From Azoarcus sp031546845 (GTDB taxonomy: Bacteria > Pseudomonadota > Gammaproteobacteria > Burkholderiales > Rhodocyclaceae): a stretch of 64,000 nt of DNA. Every line of letters begins with the position of its first letter. Positions within the stretch are counted from its first letter, which is position 1. Positions 51,634 through 61,142 of the stretch are shown here, piece by piece. The stretch spans positions 40,460 to 104,459 of the forward strand of contig JAVBJT010000005.1 of NCBI GenBank assembly GCA_031546845.1, read 5' to 3'. The notes under the pieces were generated by a model, which was not told the DNA's origin, ran no database searches, and saw nothing but the letters and a program-made list of their open reading frames with translations. A program made the translations under genes and the position numbers.

Positions 51634-52098
51634 ATGCCGGTGAGCGTGCGGGAAGCCGATTTCGACACCGGAGCCGAAATTGCGGCGCTCACTGCGGGGC
51701 GGCGCGATGTGGGCGCGGTCGCTACCTTTATCGGCCTGGTGCGCGATGTCAATGACGGCGATGGCGTTTCGGCGATGACGCTGGAGCATTACCCCGGCAT
51801 GACCGAGCGCGCGTTGCAAGACATCGTCGCCGAGGCCCAGCAGCGTTGGCCGCTACTGCAAGCGGTGCGGGTGATTCACCGCCATGGCCGGCTGTTGCCG
51901 GGCGAGCGCATCGTTTTCGTCGGCGTCGCCGGGCCGCATCGCGGCGAATGCTTCGCCGCCTGCGAGTTCATCATGGATTACCTGAAAACACGCGCGCCGT
52001 TCTGGAAACGGGAAGAAACCCCGCAAGGCGCGCGCTGGGTCGATGCGCGTGACAGCGACGATACGGCCGCATCGCGTTGGGATGCCGCGGGCGCGTAA
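51634..52098 (+). CDS. moaE: Molybdopterin synthase large subunit
   Basis: MoaE joins MoaD thiocarboxylate to precursor Z to form the dithiolene. The 154-residue protein has GAVATFIGLVRDVNDGD, the MoaE-type LEHYPGMTERALQDIV, HRHGRLLPGERIVFVGVA and the catalytic lysines in YLKTRAPFWKREETPQG. It ends the mobB-moeA-moaD-moaE row, and a terminator follows. Confidence 0.96.
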   Translation: MPVSVREADFDTGAEIAALTAGRRDVGAVATFIGLVRDVNDGDGVSAMTLEHYPGMTERALQDIVAEAQQRWPLLQAVRVIHRHGRLLPGERIVFVGVAGPHRGECFAACEFIMDYLKTRAPFWKREETPQGARWVDARDSDDTAASRWDAAGA

Positions 52099-52144
52099 CC
52101 TCATATATCTCGCCCGATGGCTTTGACCTGAACGGGTAGATACG

Positions 52145-52171
52145 ACAACGGCGCCGTAGGGCGCCGTTGTA
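52145..52171. terminator. Bidirectional terminator between moaE and phasin
   Basis: ACAACGGCGCC and GGCGCCGTTGT form a perfect 11-bp stem around a short GTAG-type loop. It lies between the convergent ends of moaE and the phasin gene and can serve both. Confidence 0.8.
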
Positions 52172-52191
52172 TTGTCTGGAAGTGCAGAAGC

Positions 52192-52701
52192 TTATTTGCG
52201 GCTTTTCCCGGCTGGCTGGCCGAAGGCCTGGAAGGCTTCGGTGGAGGCGCGGGTGATTTGCTCAAAAGCGGAGCGGGCCGTATCGACCGCGGTCTGAAAC
52301 GAGTTCAGCGCGTTCTGGTCGGTGATCGGCAGGCCTTTGAGCATTTTTTGCATTGCTTCGAAAACGTCCTGGCTGCCGGTAGTCAGTTGTTCGCTGACCA
52401 GTTTGCCCACTTCAGTTTGCGTGCGCGTGGTGATTTCAGCGATCTCACGTGCGCAGGCAAGCATCTTTTCCGTCGTGTTCTGCGCATATTGGGCGCGGAG
52501 TTCGACGACATCTTTCGGGTTTTGGGCGGTCGTTTGCGCTTTGGCGTTCTGCACGCCGTCCTCGAACAGGGATTTCGCTGCGGAGACCTGGATTTCCATG
52601 ATGCGCTGAGAGTTCTCAATGGAAAGCTGGGCCAGACGCATAGCCGCTTCGAGGTTTTTCTTTTGCAGTTCGTTGAATTGATCTTGCTTGTTTGCAGCCA
52701 T
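52192..52701 (-). CDS. phaP: Phasin (PHA granule-associated protein)
   Basis: The 169-residue helical protein coats polyhydroxybutyrate granules. The phasin_2 fold shows in ELQKKNLEAAMRLAQLSIEN, SQRIMEIQVSAAKSLFEDG, NPKDVVELRAQYAQNTTEKM and the C-terminal AFEQITRASTEAFQAFGQ. It is distant from phaC/phaB (about 61-63 kb) but belongs to the same storage system. The upstream ~200 bases hold its promoter and that of the divergent clpB. Confidence 0.93.
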   Translation of the reverse strand: MAANKQDQFNELQKKNLEAAMRLAQLSIENSQRIMEIQVSAAKSLFEDGVQNAKAQTTAQNPKDVVELRAQYAQNTTEKMLACAREIAEITTRTQTEVGKLVSEQLTTGSQDVFEAMQKMLKGLPITDQNALNSFQTAVDTARSAFEQITRASTEAFQAFGQPAGKSRK

Positions 52702-52854
52702 ACTTTTTTCTCCGCGCGTGAGTCAAAAAATGCAACGTAAGCGGGACGCGTTTAGTGTCGCTCTTTATCCGCTTGTTGCGGCTAGGTCAATCTTTTTTCA
52801 GCTGTCTGAGCGACAAACATAACACAGGCTGTCCTCCGGTGGTTGGGCGCGGTG

Positions 52855-52882
52855 CTTGAATTCGGCCGGAACATCCCCATAT
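52855..52882 (+). promoter_or_regulatory. clpB: Heat-shock (sigma32) promoter of clpB
   Basis: CTTGAA (52855-52860) and CCCCATAT (52875-52882) are separated by 14 bases, matching the RpoH consensus CTTGAAA-N11-16-CCCCATNT. It lies about 35 bases before the clpB ATG. Confidence 0.85.
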
Positions 52883-52916
52883 CCGGGTTGCTCCGTGAAA
52901 AAAAGGAACCGCCGAT

Positions 52917-55514
52917 ATGCGTTTTGACAAACTTACCACCAAGTTTCAGCAGGCGCTTGCCGATGCCCAGAGCATTGCGGTGGGCAACGATCAGCAATTC
53001 ATCGAGCCTGTGCATCTGCTTGTGGCGATGCTGGAACAGGATGACGGCGGCAACATATCGCTATTGCAGCGTGCTGGTGTCAACGTGCCGCCGCTGAAGA
53101 CGGCGCTACAGCGGACGATTGGCCGCCTGCCGAAAGTCGAGGGGCACGGTGGCGACGTCAGCGTGGGGCGCGATTTGGGTAATTTGCTCAATGTCACCGA
53201 TAAGGAAGCGCAGAAACGGGGCGATCAGTTCATCGCCAGCGAGATGTTCTTACTCGCCTTGGCCGATGACAAGGGTGAGGCTGGGCGTTTGCTGAAAGAG
53301 CACGGGTTGGCGCGCAAGGCCCTGGAAGCGGCCATCGACGCCGTGCGTGGCGGGGCGGGTATCGACAGCCAGGGTGCCGAGTCGCAGCGTGAGGCTTTGT
53401 CCAAATATTGCCTTGATCTGACCGAGCGAGCCCGCGCCGGCAAGCTCGACCCGGTGATCGGGCGTGACGACGAGATCCGTCGCGCGATCCAGATTCTGCA
53501 GCGGCGCACCAAGAACAATCCGGTACTGATCGGCGAGCCGGGCGTGGGCAAAACGGCCATTGTCGAAGGCTTGGCGCAGCGCATCGTCAATGGCGAGGTG
53601 CCGGAAACGCTGAAAGGCAAGCGCGTGTTGTCGCTCGACATGGCGGCGCTGCTGGCAGGCGCGAAATATCGCGGCGAATTCGAGGAACGGCTCAAGGCCG
53701 TGCTCAAGGATATTGCGCAGGACGAAGGGCGCATCATCGTCTTCATCGACGAACTGCACACGATGGTCGGCGCCGGCAAGGCCGAAGGCGCGATGGATGC
53801 CGGCAACATGCTCAAGCCGGCGCTGGCGCGCGGTGAGTTGCATTGTGTGGGCGCGACGACGCTGGATGAGTACCGCAAATACATCGAAAAGGATGCGGCA
53901 CTGGAGCGCCACTTCCAGAAAGTGCTGGTGGAAGAGCCGTCGGTCGAAAGCACGGTCGCCATCCTGCGCGGCTTGCAGGAAAAGTATGAGGTGCATCACG
54001 GTGTGGATATCACCGACCCGGCGATCGTTGCCGCCGCCGAACTGAGCCACCGCTATATCACCGACCGCTTCCTGCCCGATAAGGCTATCGACCTCATCGA
54101 TGAAGCCGCCGCGCGCATCAAGATGGAGATCGACTCCAAGCCGGAAGTGATGGATAAGCTCGAACGCCGGCTGATTCAGCTCAAAATCGAGCAGGAGGCG
54201 GTGAAGCGCGAAACCGACGACGCATCGCAGAAGCGCCTGCTGCTGATCCGCGACGAAATCGACAAACTCGAACGCGAATACGCCAATCTGGATGAGGTTT
54301 GGCGCGCGGAAAAGGCCAGCGTGCAGGGCAGCCAGCACATCAAGGAAGAAATCGAGAAGCTGCGCGCGCAAATGGCCGAAATGCAGCGCCAGGGGCAGTT
54401 CGACAAGCTTGCCGAGCTGCAGTACGGCACGCTGCCGCAGTTGGAAGCGCAATTGAAGGTGGCGGAAACCGCCGGCAACGGCGAGCGTCAGTTCAAACTA
54501 CTGCGCACGCAGGTCGGTGCCGAGGAAATCGCCGAGGTGGTGTCGCGCGCCACTGGTATTCCGGTATCCAAGATGATGCAGGGCGAGCGCGACAAACTGC
54601 TGCAGATGGAAACGCAGTTGCACCAGCGGGTGGTGGGGCAGGACGAGGCGGTGCGCCTGGTGTCGGACGCCATCCGCCGCTCCCGCGCGGGTCTGGCGGA
54701 CGATAACCGGCCTTACGGCTCCTTCCTCTTCCTCGGTCCCACCGGTGTAGGCAAAACCGAGTTGTGCAAGGCGCTGGCCGGTTTTCTGTTCGATTCGGAA
54801 GAACACCTGATCCGCATCGACATGAGCGAGTTCATGGAAAAGCATTCGGTTGCACGGCTGATCGGCGCGCCGCCGGGCTACGTGGGCTACGAGGAAGGCG
54901 GCTACCTGACCGAGCAGGTGCGCAGAAAGCCTTACAGCGTGATTTTGTTCGACGAGGTGGAAAAGGCGCACCCGGACGTGTTCAACGTACTGTTGCAGGT
55001 GCTCGACGACGGGCGCATGACCGACGGGCAGGGGCGGACGGTGGATTTCAAGAATACCGTCATCGTTATGACCTCCAACCTCGGCAGTCAGATGATTCAG
55101 CAAATGTCCGGGGACGACTACGGCCTCATCAAGCTCGCGGTGATGGCGGAGGTGAAAACCTTCTTCCGTCCCGAATTCGTCAACCGTATCGACGAGGTCG
55201 TGGTGTTCCACGCGCTCGACGAAAAACACATCGCCGGCATCGCCCGCATCCAGTTGCGGTATCTGGAAAAACGGCTGGCGCGGCTGGAAATGGGGCTGGA
55301 AGTCAGCGACGCGGCGTTGGCGAGCATCGCCGAGGCCGGCTTCGATCCGGTATTCGGCGCGCGGCCGCTGAAGCGGGCGATCCAGGAGAAGATCGAAAAC
55401 CCGCTGGCGAAGGGGATTCTGGAAGGGCAGTTCGTCGCACGGGATCGTATCCGGGTCGATGTGAGCGGCAGCAAGCTCGGATTCAGCCGCATCGGCTCCG
55501 CAAGCGGTGCTTGA
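52917..55514 (+). CDS. clpB: ATP-dependent disaggregase ClpB
   Basis: ClpB rescues aggregated proteins together with DnaK. The 865-residue protein has an N-domain starting MRFDKLTTKFQQALADAQSI, NBD1 Walker A GEPGVGKT (about 205), a long coiled-coil middle domain (about 410-530) and NBD2 Walker A GPTGVGKT with IDMSEFMEKHSVARLIGAPP. Length and domain order are normal. A sigma32-type promoter precedes it. GGAACC is the likely ribosome binding site. Confidence 0.97.
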   Translation: MRFDKLTTKFQQALADAQSIAVGNDQQFIEPVHLLVAMLEQDDGGNISLLQRAGVNVPPLKTALQRTIGRLPKVEGHGGDVSVGRDLGNLLNVTDKEAQKRGDQFIASEMFLLALADDKGEAGRLLKEHGLARKALEAAIDAVRGGAGIDSQGAESQREALSKYCLDLTERARAGKLDPVIGRDDEIRRAIQILQRRTKNNPVLIGEPGVGKTAIVEGLAQRIVNGEVPETLKGKRVLSLDMAALLAGAKYRGEFEERLKAVLKDIAQDEGRIIVFIDELHTMVGAGKAEGAMDAGNMLKPALARGELHCVGATTLDEYRKYIEKDAALERHFQKVLVEEPSVESTVAILRGLQEKYEVHHGVDITDPAIVAAAELSHRYITDRFLPDKAIDLIDEAAARIKMEIDSKPEVMDKLERRLIQLKIEQEAVKRETDDASQKRLLLIRDEIDKLEREYANLDEVWRAEKASVQGSQHIKEEIEKLRAQMAEMQRQGQFDKLAELQYGTLPQLEAQLKVAETAGNGERQFKLLRTQVGAEEIAEVVSRATGIPVSKMMQGERDKLLQMETQLHQRVVGQDEAVRLVSDAIRRSRAGLADDNRPYGSFLFLGPTGVGKTELCKALAGFLFDSEEHLIRIDMSEFMEKHSVARLIGAPPGYVGYEEGGYLTEQVRRKPYSVILFDEVEKAHPDVFNVLLQVLDDGRMTDGQGRTVDFKNTVIVMTSNLGSQMIQQMSGDDYGLIKLAVMAEVKTFFRPEFVNRIDEVVVFHALDEKHIAGIARIQLRYLEKRLARLEMGLEVSDAALASIAEAGFDPVFGARPLKRAIQEKIENPLAKGILEGQFVARDRIRVDVSGSKLGFSRIGSASGA

Positions 55515-55619
55515 GTTCTTGCCGGGCGGCTCACGTGCGTGGCGTCGTCGCATGCGCTTTCACGAACTGGAACCTGCGTGATAATGCGGGCCTGATCCGA
55601 AAACGCCAGGAGAATGGAA

Positions 55620-56396
55620 GTGAAACAGCTTGCCGTCGGCGACACCCGCCTCGAATACGTTCGCCGGGTTTCGGCGCATCCGCGCGAGGATGCGCCCGCC
55701 CTTGTTTTTCTACATGAGGGGCTGGGCTCGGTGGCGATGTGGCGCGATTTTCCGCAGCAGGTGGCCGACGCCACCGGCTGTGAGGCGGTGATCTATTCCC
55801 GTGCCGGCTATGGCCGCTCCAGCCCGGCCAGGCTGCCGCGCACGGTGCGCTACATGCACGACGAAGGGCTGGTGGTGTTGCCCGCGTTGCTGTCGGCGCT
55901 GAATATCGAGCGGCCGATTTTGTTCGGCCATTCGGATGGCGGCTCGATTGCGCTGATCTGCGCGGGCGGCACCGATACGCCACTGGCCGGGGTTATCGCC
56001 GTGGCGCCGCATGTGATGGTGGAAGACGTGACCGTGGCGGGTATCGTGCAGACCAAGCAGGTGTGGCAGAGCACCGATTTTCCCGCGCGGCTGGGCAAGT
56101 ACCACGACGATGCCGATGCGGTGTTTCGCGGCTGGAACGATATCTGGCTGAATCCGGATTTCCGCGCTTGGAACATCGAGGACTATCTGCCGCGCATCGA
56201 TTGCCCCGTGTTGGCGATCCAGGGCGAGGATGATGAATACGCCACGATGGCGCAACTCGACCGCATCGCCGCCGGCGCGCGCGACGTGGACCAGGTGCGC
56301 TTGGCCGACTGCCGCCATTCGCCGCACAAGGATCAAGCGCAGGCGGTGATCGAGGCCACGGTTGCCTTCGTCGAACGTTTGATGGACGGGCGTTGA
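55620..56396 (+). CDS. Alpha/beta hydrolase
   Basis: The alpha/beta hydrolase has an oxyanion region LVFLHEGLGSVAMWRD and nucleophile elbow GHSDGGS (Ser). The acid lies in IQGEDDEYA and the His in CRHSPHKDQ. The GTG at 55620 is preferred because AGGAG lies seven bases before it. The ATG at 55614 is only one base from that site. The EGLGS motif and company of a thioesterase resemble hydrolases of aromatic or acyl-CoA loci. Substrate unknown. It overlaps the next gene by four bases. Confidence 0.85.
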   Translation: MKQLAVGDTRLEYVRRVSAHPREDAPALVFLHEGLGSVAMWRDFPQQVADATGCEAVIYSRAGYGRSSPARLPRTVRYMHDEGLVVLPALLSALNIERPILFGHSDGGSIALICAGGTDTPLAGVIAVAPHVMVEDVTVAGIVQTKQVWQSTDFPARLGKYHDDADAVFRGWNDIWLNPDFRAWNIEDYLPRIDCPVLAIQGEDDEYATMAQLDRIAAGARDVDQVRLADCRHSPHKDQAQAVIEATVAFVERLMDGR

Positions 56397-56830
56397 GCGT
56401 GGCCTACGAATCTCGCAAGCAGATCCGCTTTGCCCATTGCGACCCGGCGGGCGTCGTTTTTTATCCGCGCTATGCGGAGTTGTTCAACGAGGTGGTGGAA
56501 GACTGGTTTGCCGAAGGGCTAGGTGTGAGTTTTCGCGCCTTGCACGAGGAATACGGCCTTGGTCTGCCGACCGTGCGCTTGGAGATCGAATACCTTGCGC
56601 CGTCGCGCTATGGTGAAGTGTTGGCCTTCCGGCTGGAAGTGGCCGAGATCGGCAATGCCTCGCTGCGCATCGAGATCGGCGTTTGGCACGGCGAACGCTT
56701 GCGCGTGCGTGGCCGGCTCAAGCTGGTGATGGTATCGATGAAGGATTTTCGCCCGGTGCCTATCGACGAAGCGTTCTGGCGGCCGAAATTCGCCGCTTTC
56801 GCTACGCCGGAAGCGTTGCGCGAGCGTTGA
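56393..56830 (+). CDS. Acyl-CoA thioesterase, 4-hydroxybenzoyl-CoA thioesterase-like
   Basis: The 145-residue hotdog-fold protein carries the family active-site block RFAHCDPAGVVFYPRYAELF with the catalytic Asp. The start is TTG at 56393, overlapping the hydrolase stop, or GTG at 56399. No ATG is available at this position. The pairing with an alpha/beta hydrolase suggests joint processing of one CoA ester or ester. Its substrate may be an aromatic or a short acyl-CoA. Confidence 0.88.
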   Translation: MSVAYESRKQIRFAHCDPAGVVFYPRYAELFNEVVEDWFAEGLGVSFRALHEEYGLGLPTVRLEIEYLAPSRYGEVLAFRLEVAEIGNASLRIEIGVWHGERLRVRGRLKLVMVSMKDFRPVPIDEAFWRPKFAAFATPEALRER

Positions 56831-56966
56831 GTCGTAGCCGCTCCGGCACTGCGCCGTAAGGCGCGATTGCGTCACGGTAAGCGGTGGGCGGTTCGCGTAT
56901 GCTCCCGGTCTTCGCCGGCCTTGTGCGATCATGGCCGGCTTGGTTTGATGACTAACGGATTAACCC

Positions 56967-58418
56967 ATGAAGCTTCAACCCGTCATTCTTTCCGGAGGCT
57001 CCGGCACCCGCCTGTGGCCCTTGTCGCGCGAGCGTCATCCCAAGCAACTGCTGGCCTTGACCGGCGAGGATACGATGCTGCAGGCGACCGCACGCCGGCT
57101 GGAAAACTTCTCCGGCCGCTTGCCCGTGGCGGCTTCGCCGATCGTGGTGTGCAATGAGGAATACCGCTTTATCACTGCCGAGCAGCTACGCGCCTGCGGC
57201 CAGGGTACGCAGCAAGTGGTGCTGGAGCCGGTGGGGCGTAACACCGCGCCGGCGCTTACGCTGGCGGCGCTGGCCGCGCAGCGTGATAGCGGCGGGGAAG
57301 GTGATGCGGTGCTGCTGGTGATGCCCGCCGACCATGTGATCGACGACCGCGAGGCGTTTTGCCGGGCCATCGATGTTGGCCTTGCCGCCGCGCTTGACGG
57401 CGCGATGGTGACCTTTGGCATCGTGCCCGATCGCGCCGAAACCGGTTACGGCTATATCCGTCCCGGCGCCTTGGTTGGCGAGGGCGCTCATGAGGTGGAT
57501 GCGTTTGTCGAAAAACCCGATGCGGAAACCGCCGCGCGCTACATCGCCACCGGTTATCTGTGGAACAGCGGGCTTTTCATGATCCGGGCCTCGCTGTGGC
57601 TGAAAGCCATTGCCCATTTCGCGCCTGCGATGGCCGTGGCATGCCGTACCGCCTTCGATGAGGCCAAGCAGGATAGCGACTTTATCCGCGTCGGGCGTGA
57701 GTCGTTCGAAGCGTGCCCGTCGGATTCCATCGACTATGCGGTGATGGAAAAGCTGGCCGGCGAACCGGGTCTAGGCATACCGCCGCGCGTGGTGCCGATG
57801 GAAGCCGGCTGGTCCGACGTTGGCGCCTGGGATGCCCTTTGGGCATTGGCCGAGCGCGACGAGGCGGGCAATGCGGCATGCGGCGATGTTCTGCTTGAGG
57901 ATTCCCGCGATTGCTTGGTGCGGGCGTCCGACCGCATGGTGGCCTGCCTGGGCGTCGATGGCCTGGTGGTGGTGGAAACGCCGGACGCGGTGCTGGTGGC
58001 GCGGCGCGACCGCACGCAGGACGTGAAAAAACTGGTCGCCCGGCTCAAGGCCGACGCGCGGCCGCAGGTCGAGGCGCATCGCAAAATCCACCGGCCGTGG
58101 GGCTATTACGATTCGATCGATGCCGGCGAGCGTTTCCAGGTCAAGCGTATCGTGGTCAATCCCGGCGCGCGCCTGAGCCTGCAGATGCACCACCACCGCG
58201 CCGAGCACTGGATCGTTGTGCATGGCACGGCGCGGGTGACGCGCGGGGAGGAAAGCTTCCTGCTGGCGGAAAATCAATCCACCTACATTCCGCTCGGCGT
58301 TACGCACCGCCTGGAAAACCCCGGCAAGCTGCCGCTGGAGATGATCGAGGTGCAGTCGGGCGGCTACTTGGGCGAGGACGATATTGTCCGCTTCGAGGAT
58401 ACCTACGGCCGCGGCTGA
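56967..58418 (+). CDS. manC: Mannose-1-phosphate guanylyltransferase / mannose-6-phosphate isomerase
   Basis: This bifunctional enzyme makes GDP-mannose for surface polysaccharides. The 483-residue protein has the nucleotidyltransferase signature LSGGSGTRLWPLSRERHPKQ, VMPADHVI and FVEKPDAETA. A C-terminal cupin isomerase domain follows (WGYYDSIDAGERFQVKRIVV, then QMHHHRAEHWIVV). The long-form length fits the type II ManC/AlgA/XanB family. No other polysaccharide genes adjoin it. Confidence 0.95.
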   Translation: MKLQPVILSGGSGTRLWPLSRERHPKQLLALTGEDTMLQATARRLENFSGRLPVAASPIVVCNEEYRFITAEQLRACGQGTQQVVLEPVGRNTAPALTLAALAAQRDSGGEGDAVLLVMPADHVIDDREAFCRAIDVGLAAALDGAMVTFGIVPDRAETGYGYIRPGALVGEGAHEVDAFVEKPDAETAARYIATGYLWNSGLFMIRASLWLKAIAHFAPAMAVACRTAFDEAKQDSDFIRVGRESFEACPSDSIDYAVMEKLAGEPGLGIPPRVVPMEAGWSDVGAWDALWALAERDEAGNAACGDVLLEDSRDCLVRASDRMVACLGVDGLVVVETPDAVLVARRDRTQDVKKLVARLKADARPQVEAHRKIHRPWGYYDSIDAGERFQVKRIVVNPGARLSLQMHHHRAEHWIVVHGTARVTRGEESFLLAENQSTYIPLGVTHRLENPGKLPLEMIEVQSGGYLGEDDIVRFEDTYGRG

Positions 58419-58469
58419 TTAGCCGGGCGAAGGCAAACCCGTACTACAGGGGCTTGCCGGACCAGGGGC

Positions 58470-59267
58470 CTACCAGAGCTGCCACCACGGCCGGTTGTCG
58501 GCCGGGCCGCCGGAGAAGTAGACGCTTTCGGGGTAGTTCTTGCGCATCACGCGGTCGGCATCGTCGCGCAAATCGTTCATGCCTAGCGCGTCGTAGCTTT
58601 TCACCAGCAGGAACAAGGCTTCCTCGTTTGCCGGCGCGTAGGGGTAGAAGGCCAAGGCCGCTTGGGCGCGGTTGATCGCCGCCACATAGGCACCGCGCCG
58701 GTAGTAGTAGCGCGCCACGTGAACTTCATGCGAGGCGAGCGAATTCACCAGGTACTGCATGCGCTTGTGCGCGTCCTCGGCGTAGCGGCTTTCCGGAAAG
58801 CGGGTAACAAGCTCGCGGAACGATTCGAAGGCCGCCTGCGCGCCCTTGGGGTCGCGCTCGGACAAATCCTGATTGGAAATGCCGGCGAGCAGGCCGAGAT
58901 CCTCGTTGAAATTGACCAGCCCTTTCAGGTAATAAACGTAATCGACGTTCGGGTGGTTGGGGTGGAGTTTGATGAAGCGGTCGGCGGCGGCCACGGCCAG
59001 CGCCGGCTCCCCCGACTTGTAGTAGGCATAGGCGATTTCGATCTGTGCCTGCTGGGCGAAGCGGCCGTAGGGGTAGCGCGCCTCAAGTTTCTCGAACAGC
59101 TTTACGGCGCGGTCGTAACCGCCTTCGGTCATCGACGTCTTCGCTTCGGAATAGAGCTTTTGCGCGTTCCAGCCCGTTGTTTCGTCGATTTCATCGGGCA
59201 TGCTGCCGCAACCGCCGATGAGCAAGGCGCCGATAATCGCTAAACTTCCGAGGGTGAACCTAGCCAT
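58470..59267 (-). CDS. bamD: Outer-membrane protein assembly factor BamD
   Basis: BamD is an essential lipoprotein of the BAM complex that inserts beta-barrels into the outer membrane. The 265-residue protein has a lipobox LIGGC (Cys20) and TPR repeats (LYSEAKTSMTEGGYDRAVKL, ARYPYGRFAQQAQIEIAYAY, KRMQYLVNSLASHEVHVARY). It is divergent from rluD with a 13-base gap to the chosen rluD start, as in many proteobacteria. Confidence 0.96.
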   Translation of the reverse strand: MARFTLGSLAIIGALLIGGCGSMPDEIDETTGWNAQKLYSEAKTSMTEGGYDRAVKLFEKLEARYPYGRFAQQAQIEIAYAYYKSGEPALAVAAADRFIKLHPNHPNVDYVYYLKGLVNFNEDLGLLAGISNQDLSERDPKGAQAAFESFRELVTRFPESRYAEDAHKRMQYLVNSLASHEVHVARYYYRRGAYVAAINRAQAALAFYPYAPANEEALFLLVKSYDALGMNDLRDDADRVMRKNYPESVYFSGGPADNRPWWQLW

Positions 59268-59280
59268 CGATAAAACTCGC

Positions 59281-60264
59281 GTGAATGAACCGGCGAATTA
59301 TAGCCCAGCCGAACAGGATAACCCGCTCTTGACGGCCCCGGCCGTATCGACCGCAGTATCGACAATTCCGGCCGAGTGCGCCGGTCTGCGTCTGGATCAT
59401 GCGCTGTCGCGTCTTTTCCCCGAGCATTCCCGCAGCCGTCTGCAGTCCTGGCTGCGCGACGGCCGCATACGCATCGACGGCGCGTCGCCCGAGGCCAAGC
59501 ACAAAGTCTGGGGGGGCGAGCGCGTCGAGGTCGATGCCGCGCCGTCGGCGCAGGATACCGCCGGGCAGGCGGAGGACATTCCGCTGCGGATCGTATTTGA
59601 AGACGAGGCGATTCTCGTCATCGACAAGCCCGCTGGCCTGGTGGTGCATCCCGGTAGCGGCAACTGGAGCGGAACGCTGCTCAATGCCTTGCTGCACCAT
59701 GCGCCGGAACTGGCGGCGGTGCCGCGCGCCGGTATCGTGCACCGGCTCGACAAGGACACCAGCGGGCTGCTCGTGGTCGCCAAGACATTGCAGGCGCAGA
59801 CCGATCTGATCCGCCAGCTTCAGGCGCGCACGGTCAAACGGCATTACCTTGCCCTTGTGCACGGCGTGGTGCGCGCTGGCGGCGTGGTCGACGCGCCGGT
59901 GGGGCGCCATCCGGTGCTGCGCACGCGCATGGCGGTGGTGAGCGGCGGTCGTCCGGCCTTGACGCGCTATGAGGTACGCGAGCAATTCAACAATGCGACA
60001 TTGGTGGAGTGCCGTCTGGAAACGGGGCGCACGCACCAGATTCGTGTGCACATGGCGCACCGTGGGCATACCTTGGTGGGCGATCCGGTTTATGGCCTGC
60101 GCCGTAGCGGCGATGCGTTGCTCGACGCTTTCCCGCGCCAGGCGCTGCATGCGTTTCGCCTTGGTTTGATCCATCCGCTGAACGGCGATCCGGTCGAGTG
60201 GTCGATACCTTTGGCCGGCGATTTTGCTGTGTTGCTCGCCGAAATCGGAGGAAAAACCGCATGA
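59281..60264 (+). CDS. rluD: 23S rRNA pseudouridine synthase RluD
   Basis: RluD makes pseudouridines 1911, 1915 and 1917 in helix 69. An S4 RNA-binding domain comes first (RLDHALSRLFPEHSRSRLQS). The catalytic domain has HRLDKDTSGLLVVAKT with the catalytic Asp and GRTHQIRVHMAHRGH. I chose GTG at 59281, giving 327 residues, because ATG codons further upstream lie inside the divergent bamD gene. The first ~25 residues are not conserved, so the exact start is uncertain. It overlaps pgeF by four bases. Confidence 0.93.
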   Translation: MNEPANYSPAEQDNPLLTAPAVSTAVSTIPAECAGLRLDHALSRLFPEHSRSRLQSWLRDGRIRIDGASPEAKHKVWGGERVEVDAAPSAQDTAGQAEDIPLRIVFEDEAILVIDKPAGLVVHPGSGNWSGTLLNALLHHAPELAAVPRAGIVHRLDKDTSGLLVVAKTLQAQTDLIRQLQARTVKRHYLALVHGVVRAGGVVDAPVGRHPVLRTRMAVVSGGRPALTRYEVREQFNNATLVECRLETGRTHQIRVHMAHRGHTLVGDPVYGLRRSGDALLDAFPRQALHAFRLGLIHPLNGDPVEWSIPLAGDFAVLLAEIGGKTA

Positions 60265-61004
60265 GCGAACTGATCGTACCCGATTGGCCCGCGCCGGGCA
60301 GAGTACGGGCGCTCGTCACCACCCGTGCCGGCGGGGTCAGCGCGGCGCCTTACGACAGTTTCAATCTTGCCGCTCATGTTGGCGACGAGGCCGCCGCGGT
60401 GGACGAAAACCGCGCCCGTTTGCGTCACATGCTGCCGGCCGAGCCGGTGTGGTTGAATCAGGAGCACGGCACCGCCGTGGTTCATGCCGAGGAGATCACT
60501 CGGCAAGCGCGGCCCGACGCGGTGTGCGCGGATGCGTCGGTTACGTCCCAACCCAGCGTGGTGTGCGCCGTGCTCACGGCCGATTGTCTGCCCGTGTTGT
60601 TCTGCGATGACGCCGCGATGGCGGTGGGGGCTGCGCATGCGGGGTGGCGTGGTCTTGCCGCCGGTGTGCTTGAAGCAAGCGTGGCGAATCTGGGGGTGCC
60701 GCCGCATACCGTGCTTGCCTGGCTCGGGCCGGCGATCGGGCCGGCGGCTTTTCAAGTTGGTAGCGAGGTGCGCGAGGCTTTTCTGCGCGCCGACCCGGGG
60801 GCGGCCGTGGCCTTTCTTTCCGATGGGCCGGGCAGGTGGATGGCCGATCTGTTCGCGTTGGCCCGCATGCGCTTGACCCGGGCGGGGGTGGTGCGCATTT
60901 ATGGTGGCGGGCAGTGTACGCATGCCGACGCGAAGCGTTTCTATTCTTATCGCCGCGACGGCCAGACCGGGCGTTTCGCCTCTCTGATCTGGCTTGTGCC
61001 GTGA
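60261..61004 (+). CDS. pgeF: Peptidoglycan editing factor PgeF (YfiH, laccase-domain)
   Basis: The 247-residue copper-oxidase-fold protein (old name multicopper polyphenol oxidase, YfiH) is now known to correct misincorporated serine in peptidoglycan precursors. Signature parts are VWLNQEHGTAVVH, VLTADCLPVLFCDD, AAHAGWRGLAAG and IGPAAFQVGSEV, with metal-type Cys and His residues. GGAGG lies ahead of the ATG. It overlaps rluD by four bases, the usual arrangement. Confidence 0.93.
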   Translation: MSELIVPDWPAPGRVRALVTTRAGGVSAAPYDSFNLAAHVGDEAAAVDENRARLRHMLPAEPVWLNQEHGTAVVHAEEITRQARPDAVCADASVTSQPSVVCAVLTADCLPVLFCDDAAMAVGAAHAGWRGLAAGVLEASVANLGVPPHTVLAWLGPAIGPAAFQVGSEVREAFLRADPGAAVAFLSDGPGRWMADLFALARMRLTRAGVVRIYGGGQCTHADAKRFYSYRRDGQTGRFASLIWLVP

Positions 61005-61142
61005 TCTGTGTATTGGGACTTACGCTGAAAGCATCGGCTTGCTATTGATTGCCGCCTGAATCGGCTCTATCGTGACGGTTCCCGCCAATCTCACGTTGCG
61101 ACGGGCATCGGCGGGTCGCATGTACCGTTTTGGGAGAGATGA

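Noticed and set aside
52702..52854. A sigma54 promoter upstream of the phasin gene
   Set aside because: A TTGCA is present on the minus strand but the matching TGGCAC element at the right distance is absent.
58431..58450. A stretch similar to the right end of the 111-bp repeat (GGCAAACCCGTA)
   Set aside because: Only about a dozen bases match and no left end or internal part is present, so it is not a third copy.
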